Shown here one piece after another: positions 58,725 to 64,000 of a stretch of 64,000 nucleotides of DNA. The translations under genes and the position numbers were made by a program. This stretch comes from Chondrocystis sp. NIES-4102. Lineage in GTDB: Bacteria; Cyanobacteriota; Cyanobacteriia; Cyanobacteriales; Xenococcaceae. The stretch lies in contig AP018281.1 in NCBI GenBank assembly GCA_002368355.1, forward strand, positions 1 to 64,000, given 5' to 3'. The notes beneath the pieces were generated by a model. That model had not been told where the DNA came from, did no database searches, and saw only the letters and a list, made by a program, of their open reading frames with translations. How positions within the stretch are numbered: the stretch's first letter is position 1; each line of letters starts with the position of its first letter.

Positions 58725-59783
58725 ATGAGTGATTTATCTAAAAAACCAATTGGTATCATTGGGGCTTCTGGATACGGTGGGGTTCAATTAGTAAAATTAT
58801 TGTTGGAGCATCCTGGCGTTGAAGTTGTTTATTTGGGGGGTGAAAGTAGTGCAGGTAAACAATATGGCTCTATTTATCCCCATTTAGCTCATTGTATAAA
58901 TCTTAATGTTGAATCTATTGATTTAGAAGTAATTGGCGATCGCTGTGAAGCTGTATTTTTAGGTTTACCCAATGGTTTGGCTTGTGATCTTGCTCCTACT
59001 CTAATTGATAAGGGTTGTAAGGTTCTAGATCTTTCTGCTGACTATCGTTTTAGTGATCTAGATATTTATACTAGTTGGTATAAAAAGGAACGTTCTGATC
59101 AGGCGATCGCACTTGGGGCTGTTTATGGTTTACCTGAGTTGTATCGTGATCAAATTAAACAAGCTCAATTGATTGGTTGTCCTGGATGTTATCCTACTGC
59201 TAGTTTGTTAGCCTTAGCACCACTACTTAAGCAAGGTTTAGTTGACCCATCTACTGTAATTATCGATGCTAAATCTGGTACTTCTGGCGGTGGTCGTCAA
59301 GCAAAAACGAATTTATTATTAGCCGAGGCTGATAATTCTTTGGCTGCTTATGGTGTGGCTAATCATCGTCATACCCCCGAAATTGAACAGATTTGTAGCT
59401 CTCTTGCAAGACAAGAAGTTAGAGTACAATTTACCCCTCATTTGATACCAATGGTTAGGGGAATTTTGGCTACCGTATATGCTACTCTGCGCGATCCTGG
59501 TTTGGTTAGAGATGATTTGATTACTATTTATTCTGCTTTTTACCGCTCTTCATCTTTTGTTAATATTTTGCATAACGGTATTTATCCTCAAACTAAATGG
59601 GCTTGTGGTACTAATGTTGCTCATCTTGGTATTGAAGTTGATTCTCGTACAGGTAGAATTATTGTAATGTCAGCAATTGATAATTTGATTAAAGGTCAAG
59701 CAGGTCAAGCTGTACAATGTTTAAATTTGATGATGGGTTGGGATGAGGATCTAGGTTTACCTAAGCTGGGATTTTATCCTTAG
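58725..59783 (+). CDS. argC: N-acetyl-gamma-glutamyl-phosphate reductase
   Basis: A 352-residue arginine-pathway enzyme. NADP-binding [25 protein letters not shown], catalytic Cys in [11 protein letters not shown], and the substrate region [19 protein letters not shown], with [10 protein letters not shown], are complete. Length is normal. It is not in an operon with other arg genes, as is usual in cyanobacteria. Repeats begin 7 bp after its stop. Confidence 0.97.
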   Translation: MSDLSKKPIGIIGASGYGGVQLVKLLLEHPGVEVVYLGGESSAGKQYGSIYPHLAHCINLNVESIDLEVIGDRCEAVFLGLPNGLACDLAPTLIDKGCKVLDLSADYRFSDLDIYTSWYKKERSDQAIALGAVYGLPELYRDQIKQAQLIGCPGCYPTASLLALAPLLKQGLVDPSTVIIDAKSGTSGGGRQAKTNLLLAEADNSLAAYGVANHRHTPEIEQICSSLARQEVRVQFTPHLIPMVRGILATVYATLRDPGLVRDDLITIYSAFYRSSSFVNILHNGIYPQTKWACGTNVAHLGIEVDSRTGRIIVMSAIDNLIKGQAGQAVQCLNLMMGWDEDLGLPKLGFYP

Positions 59784-59789
59784 TCAATA

Positions 59790-59881
<92 letters not shown>

Positions 59882-59996
59882 GAGTAACGAGCCTGAAGTA
59901 ACTAAAAGCTACCCTAAAGGATTAGCTGCGCGTCATAGCTAATAGCTAAAAACTAACAGTTATCATTTTTATAAGTTATTGTGCTGATCGCTACTT

Positions 59997-60845
59997 ATGA
60001 ATCGCAAATTTATTTTTAGTTTGTTTAGTGGTAGTTTGAGTTTATTATGTCTGGCATCTTCAGTTAAAGCTGAAACTGTTTTAGCTAAAATTGAACGCAC
60101 AGGGGTATTAAGGGTGGCTATTAGGGAAGATTCTGCACCCTTTGGTTATTTGGATGCTAATGATGATTTGAAAGGGTATTGTTTGGATTTTTTCGCGCTG
60201 TTGAGAGAGCAGTTAAATGATAATTTGGAACGTGATACTCTAAGTATTAAATTGTTTAAATCTACTCCTGCTAACCGTTTTGATTTAGTAGAAAATAATA
60301 CAGTTGATCTAGAATGTGGGCCTAATACTATTCGTTCAAATATTCCACCTAATACTATTTTTTCCCAGGGTTTTTTGTCTACAGGTACACAATTTTTAGT
60401 TAAAAATAAGAATAGTCTTTTATTTGATCTTTCACTAGCATTAAAAGATCTACCTATCGGCGTAATTGGTAATACTACCACAGAACAACTTATCAGAGAT
60501 CGCTATCCATCAGCAGTAATTCAAAGATACAGTGGAGTGACTGGTAGAACTAGGGGAGTACAAGCGGTAGTACAAGATAAAATTATCGCTATGGGTAGTG
60601 ATGGAATTTTATTGCAAGCGGAAGCGCAACGACAGGGTTTATCGTCTACGGAATATTCTTTAATACCAAATACTCCCTTAACCTGCGATCGCTATGGAAT
60701 GATTATTAGAAATAATGATCCTCAATGGCAGGAGTTTATTAATTCTGTAATTAGTAGTCCTCAAGCAGCTAACTTAGCTAATATTTGGTTTGGGGATTTA
60801 TTTAATGTTAATATAAATTCCTTAGATTCTTGTAGAAGTAATTAA
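59997..60845 (+). CDS. Orphan amino-acid-type periplasmic binding protein (SBP_bac_3)
   Basis: A 282-residue family-3 solute-binding protein with a signal peptide (FSLFSGSLSLLCLASSVKA). The core has GVLRVAIREDSAPFGYLDANDDLKGYCLDFFALL, VDLECGPNTIRSN (the hinge-like stretch) and GVIGNTTTEQLIRDRYPS. A Cys pair (YCLDF, LECGP) may form a disulfide. No permease or ATPase is adjacent. It converges on the Tab2 gene, 3 bp apart. The 25-bp repeat also found after the other orphan binding protein lies just upstream. Confidence 0.88.
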   Translation: MNRKFIFSLFSGSLSLLCLASSVKAETVLAKIERTGVLRVAIREDSAPFGYLDANDDLKGYCLDFFALLREQLNDNLERDTLSIKLFKSTPANRFDLVENNTVDLECGPNTIRSNIPPNTIFSQGFLSTGTQFLVKNKNSLLFDLSLALKDLPIGVIGNTTTEQLIRDRYPSAVIQRYSGVTGRTRGVQAVVQDKIIAMGSDGILLQAEAQRQGLSSTEYSLIPNTPLTCDRYGMIIRNNDPQWQEFINSVISSPQAANLANIWFGDLFNVNINSLDSCRSN

Positions 60846-60848
60846 AGT

Positions 60849-61691
60849 TTACAGGCTTTCTTTTAATAACCAGAAGGCTGTATAAGTCATACCTGAATTG
60901 TCTGGTTGAATTAATAAAAAATGTAATCCTTTGGCTGCTTGTTTCTTTTGTTCATAACTATTAGCAATTGTAGCAGCTTGGGGTGATTCAAAGGTATTAA
61001 ACACCCAGCGATCAACTAAACCCGTTTCTAGGATAAAACCACCAGACTGACCTACTTCTGTAGGTATATAATTAATAGAATCAGGTATTTTATTTTCAAT
61101 CCAACGGGCAAGCTGCATTGATTTCCTACCGCCATAAATTATAATTCCAGGAATAAATATATCTGAGGCAATTCCTAAGTTAATAGGCAGAAATTCATTA
61201 GGTAAACTACAAATTGGTAGAGGGCGATCGCGAAATAATTCTACAATTTGTCCCGCTATTATATTAGCTATTTGCCATTCTTCTCCCCAAAGGTTTTCTG
61301 GTAGGGGTTGGGGTGGTGGTTTATCTAAGGCTAAAGGGTTGTAGTTAGGAAACTGCTGTTGATATCTATCCTTTAAAACTTTTTTTAATACTTCTGTATT
61401 TCTTTTCGCTTCAATTTTTATTCCCAATTTTTCCCCCACAATAGTTAATATACCTTCCACTTGCGGACGAAAAAACTGTATTTTAGTTGGTAATTTTCCC
61501 TGGGCTGCTATTATTATTTGTTGCTCTACCCATGCTGCATTAGCCTCTTTTGCGCTACATTGGGCAGTATATTTAGGCTGCTTACTCGAGTTTTCTACAT
61601 TATGATTATTATTATTAAGTTCACAAATTACTAATTCCCATTGTGTAGCTGCTGATGGTAAATAATAAAAATCAGCTTGCCAAATATCCAT
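60849..61691 (-). CDS. Tab2/Atab2 family RNA-binding protein (DUF1092)
   Basis: A 280-residue protein of the Tab2 family. MDIWQADFYYLPSA begins the fold, then FFRPQVEGILTIVGEKLGI, WGEEWQIANIIAGQIVELFRDRPLPI and the C-terminal DRWVFNTFESPQAATIANSYEQKKQAAKGLHFLLIQPDNSGMTYTAFWLL. In algae and plants Tab2/Atab2 activates translation of psaB and other photosystem mRNAs. The cyanobacterial role is less clear. It lies 16 bp downstream of menE on the same strand, so probably in one operon, linking it with phylloquinone for photosystem I. Confidence 0.9.
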   Translation of the reverse strand: MDIWQADFYYLPSAATQWELVICELNNNNHNVENSSKQPKYTAQCSAKEANAAWVEQQIIIAAQGKLPTKIQFFRPQVEGILTIVGEKLGIKIEAKRNTEVLKKVLKDRYQQQFPNYNPLALDKPPPQPLPENLWGEEWQIANIIAGQIVELFRDRPLPICSLPNEFLPINLGIASDIFIPGIIIYGGRKSMQLARWIENKIPDSINYIPTEVGQSGGFILETGLVDRWVFNTFESPQAATIANSYEQKKQAAKGLHFLLIQPDNSGMTYTAFWLLKESL

Positions 61692-61707
61692 ATAACCTAT
61701 TACCTAA

Positions 61708-63117
61708 TTATCTATTATTTGCTCTTGCGATCGCTTGTAGCTTCTGATAATTTATTTTACCTTGTGGGTTACGGGGAAGTTTATTTAGTTTGATCCAATT
61801 TTTTGGTTGTTTGTATTTTGCTAGTTGTGATTTTATCTGAGTTTTAATTATATTTATATCAGGGTTTGATTCTAAAGGAACATAAATTGCTGTAACTGTT
61901 TGTCCCCAATATTTATTTTCCACCCCTATAATACAGACTTCTTTGACTAATTTTGTGGCTAAAATTACTGCTTCTACTTCTCTTGGGAAAACATTCTCTC
62001 CCCCTGTAATTATTTTGTGACTATTACGACCAATTATATATACATAACCAGCACAATCAATATATCCCAAATCATCGGTAATAAATTGTTGTTTACCCTT
62101 ATTTAAATCTGGATAATATCCCAAAAAAAGAGAATTAGACTCTATTTTAATTATACCGATAGGCTGATCAGCAACAAAATCATTGTTGGGTTCAATTTCT
62201 ATTTTTGCATGGGGTAAAACTTGACCACTACTATCATTACCAGCTAAAAAATCATGGGGTTTTAGGGTAACTATTTGAGATGCGGTTTCTGTCATTCCAT
62301 AACTAATAGCTAGGGGTAAATGATATTCTCTGGCTAAATTTAAAAGCGATCGCTCTGCTGGCGCACCACCTATTAATATGGTTTTAAATTGTTTTAACCA
62401 GTCTGGACTTTGTTGTATTATTTGGTTTAATTGGGTGGGTACTAAAGAGATAAAGCAGTCAGTATATTGAGGATTTATTTGCTGATTCTTTATTAAACTG
62501 TATGGGCAAATAATTAGCTTTCCTTGGGTAATAAAAGAACGAACAAACTGCATCAAACCACTAACATGATAAAGTGGTAAGCTACAAAAACAATTAATTT
62601 TATCACAATCAAAATAAGCTTGAAATCCCCTAACTGATGCTGTTAAAGTTGACCAATTATGTATGGCAAATTTAATTTTTCCAGAAGTGCCACCAGTGGG
62701 AATCATAATTAATGATTGTCTATCTATATTAACTATATTAGATGTAATTGCTACTTTTTCTACTAAATTGTCGATAGAGCGATCGCGAAATATAGCATCT
62801 GGTTTAATTATATTTAATGCTTCTTGCCATTCTTTTGCTTGCCAGTTGGGATTAGCAAGAAATATATCCACCTGCGCTGTAATTGCTGCGATTAAAGTAG
62901 CTAAAAATTGAATTGGATCTGCTGCTGCTATAACTATTTTTATTTTTCTATCAGATGATTTTTTAATTATTAGTATATTTTCTAAATGTCTTAAAGTTAA
63001 TTGATATAACTGCTGGCTAATATTTTGAGGCTTAATTGTTATGGCATCATTATTTTGTGCCTGATAATACCATAACCAATTTTCTTCTGTGCAAAGTTTC
63101 AGATGTGCCAACAGCAT
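61708..63117 (-). CDS. menE: o-Succinylbenzoate-CoA ligase
   Basis: A 469-residue adenylate-forming enzyme that activates o-succinylbenzoate in the phylloquinone pathway. The P-loop-like MIPTGGTSGKIKFAIHNW, ISYGMTETASQIV, DDLGYID and GRNSHKIITGGENVFPREVEAV signatures and the C-terminal LPRNPQGKINYQKL lysine are intact. The pathway assignment rests on the length and the relation to cyanobacterial MenE proteins. Next to Tab2 and with a DHNA-CoA thioesterase elsewhere in the window. Confidence 0.88.
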   Translation of the reverse strand: MLLAHLKLCTEENWLWYYQAQNNDAITIKPQNISQQLYQLTLRHLENILIIKKSSDRKIKIVIAAADPIQFLATLIAAITAQVDIFLANPNWQAKEWQEALNIIKPDAIFRDRSIDNLVEKVAITSNIVNIDRQSLIMIPTGGTSGKIKFAIHNWSTLTASVRGFQAYFDCDKINCFCSLPLYHVSGLMQFVRSFITQGKLIICPYSLIKNQQINPQYTDCFISLVPTQLNQIIQQSPDWLKQFKTILIGGAPAERSLLNLAREYHLPLAISYGMTETASQIVTLKPHDFLAGNDSSGQVLPHAKIEIEPNNDFVADQPIGIIKIESNSLFLGYYPDLNKGKQQFITDDLGYIDCAGYVYIIGRNSHKIITGGENVFPREVEAVILATKLVKEVCIIGVENKYWGQTVTAIYVPLESNPDINIIKTQIKSQLAKYKQPKNWIKLNKLPRNPQGKINYQKLQAIARANNR

Positions 63118-63307
63118 TTACTAATAATGTTATTAAATGAACAGATAATAGATACCAAAAAAAGTATTTAATTGAATCATCTAGATAGATAGAAATACCG
63201 ATTTATTCAAATTTTATAGTCACAAGTTTCTGTATAAAAACTAATGGCAACGTCAGAAACATAACCGAAAATTAAAATAACTAAACTTAGTTATAAACTT
63301 GATATCT

Positions 63308-63454
63308 ATGACAATATTTGAGCGAGCAACTATCTTTTCTAGTGTGTTTGTCTTTATCCTTTTTGGAATTGTAGGTTTAAAATATTACCATTCCCTAGAA
63401 GGCAAAAAACAAGCCAGCACAACATCTATTAAAGCTGAACTTCAGCAAAAATAA
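63308..63454 (+). CDS. Small single-helix membrane protein, hypothetical
   Basis: A 48-residue protein with one membrane helix (TIFSSVFVFILFGIVGLKYY) and a polar tail (HSLEGKKQASTTSIKAELQQK). No family recognised. It is divergent from menE, in an AT-rich spacer, with an ATG start and TAA TAA double stop. Many small membrane subunits in cyanobacteria have this shape, but coding is supported only by composition and frame. Confidence 0.5.
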   Translation: MTIFERATIFSSVFVFILFGIVGLKYYHSLEGKKQASTTSIKAELQQK

Positions 63455-63578
63455 TAATTAATAATTACCTCAAGATATAGCAATACTAAATAATTAAGTT
63501 TTTAGCTAATAAATACTATCTACTATCTATTGGTTATATCTTATCCTTTAGGACTAGCTTTTAGCTTTTAGCTGGTAA

Positions 63579-63604
63579 TACCTACTACCTACTACCTACT
63601 ACCC
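63579..63604. repeat. Reverse-strand GGTAGTA heptamer repeat
   Basis: TACCTAC units in tandem, the reverse complement of the array at 10424-10498, preceded by AGCTTTTAGCTTTTAGCTGG, a variant of the dispersed AGCTAAAAGC repeat. Confidence 0.75.
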
Positions 63605-63624
63605 TATTCCTGACTCCTATCTAT

Positions 63625-64000
<376 letters not shown>

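Overview
This is AT-rich chromosomal DNA from a cyanobacterium. The evidence is many GCGATCGC (HIP1-type) octamers scattered through genes, a high-light-inducible protein gene, a Tab2-family gene, phylloquinone-pathway genes, cyanobacterial DUF1517, DUF2808 and DUF4126 families, and a tmRNA whose tag (ANNIVKFERQAVAA) resembles other cyanobacterial tags. Gene content and the intergenic heptamer repeats fit a unicellular or colonial species, but I cannot name a genus. No rRNA, tRNA, CRISPR array, transposase or prophage was seen.

Layout. 1-10 kb: an OmpR-type response regulator, a TPR protein, glmU, a cellulose-synthase-like glycosyltransferase behind a structured leader, a family 4 glycosyltransferase, rpmI-rplT, a small P-loop kinase and an orphan periplasmic amino-acid-binding protein. 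10.6-16.5 kb: a DHNA-CoA thioesterase, then the most notable locus of the window, a guanidine-utilisation operon. It has a canonical NtcA-type promoter, a guanidine-I (ykkC) riboswitch with its own terminator, a GdmH-type nickel guanidine hydrolase, HypA and HypB nickel chaperones, and a nitrate/taurine-type ABC importer (binding protein, permease, ATPase). 16.7-25 kb: SpoIID-like and LpxB-like envelope proteins, a secreted trypsin-like protease fused to a GUN4 domain, YjbQ and hemB. 25.3-31.8 kb: ssrA (tmRNA), then gap1, eno and glgP, a glycogen/glycolysis catabolic cluster.

32-40 kb: mutS2, divergent from a 47-residue high-light-inducible protein gene, then a class V aminotransferase, YchJ, a tail-less SSB and a GT39 transferase. 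40-44.5 kb: an exopolysaccharide cluster with GT4, an initiating sugar transferase, and gmd-fcl for GDP-L-fucose. 44.5-52.7 kb (mostly minus strand): ppc, a PhzF protein, and an rpmH-rnpA-PH domain-yidC-khpB-DUF177 operon. 53-58 kb: ispF, then a parvulin-like isomerase coupled to a large ABC exporter with an N-terminal cyclic-nucleotide-binding-like domain and an inactive C39-like domain. 58-64 kb: a frameshifted four-helix-bundle gene between inverted repeats, argC, a second orphan binding protein, Tab2, MenE, a tiny membrane protein, and the 3' end of a class III alcohol dehydrogenase running off the right edge.

Intergenic spacers carry heptameric tandem repeats (GGTAGTA, GGAGTCA, GGAGACA), a 25-bp repeat present at two distant sites, and variants of an AGCTAATAGCTAAAAGC-type repeat. 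The guanidine operon matches a system already known from Synechocystis. The less expected items are the protease-GUN4 fusion, the Ig-like insertion in YidC, the frameshifted cassette and the repeat-derived gene tail.
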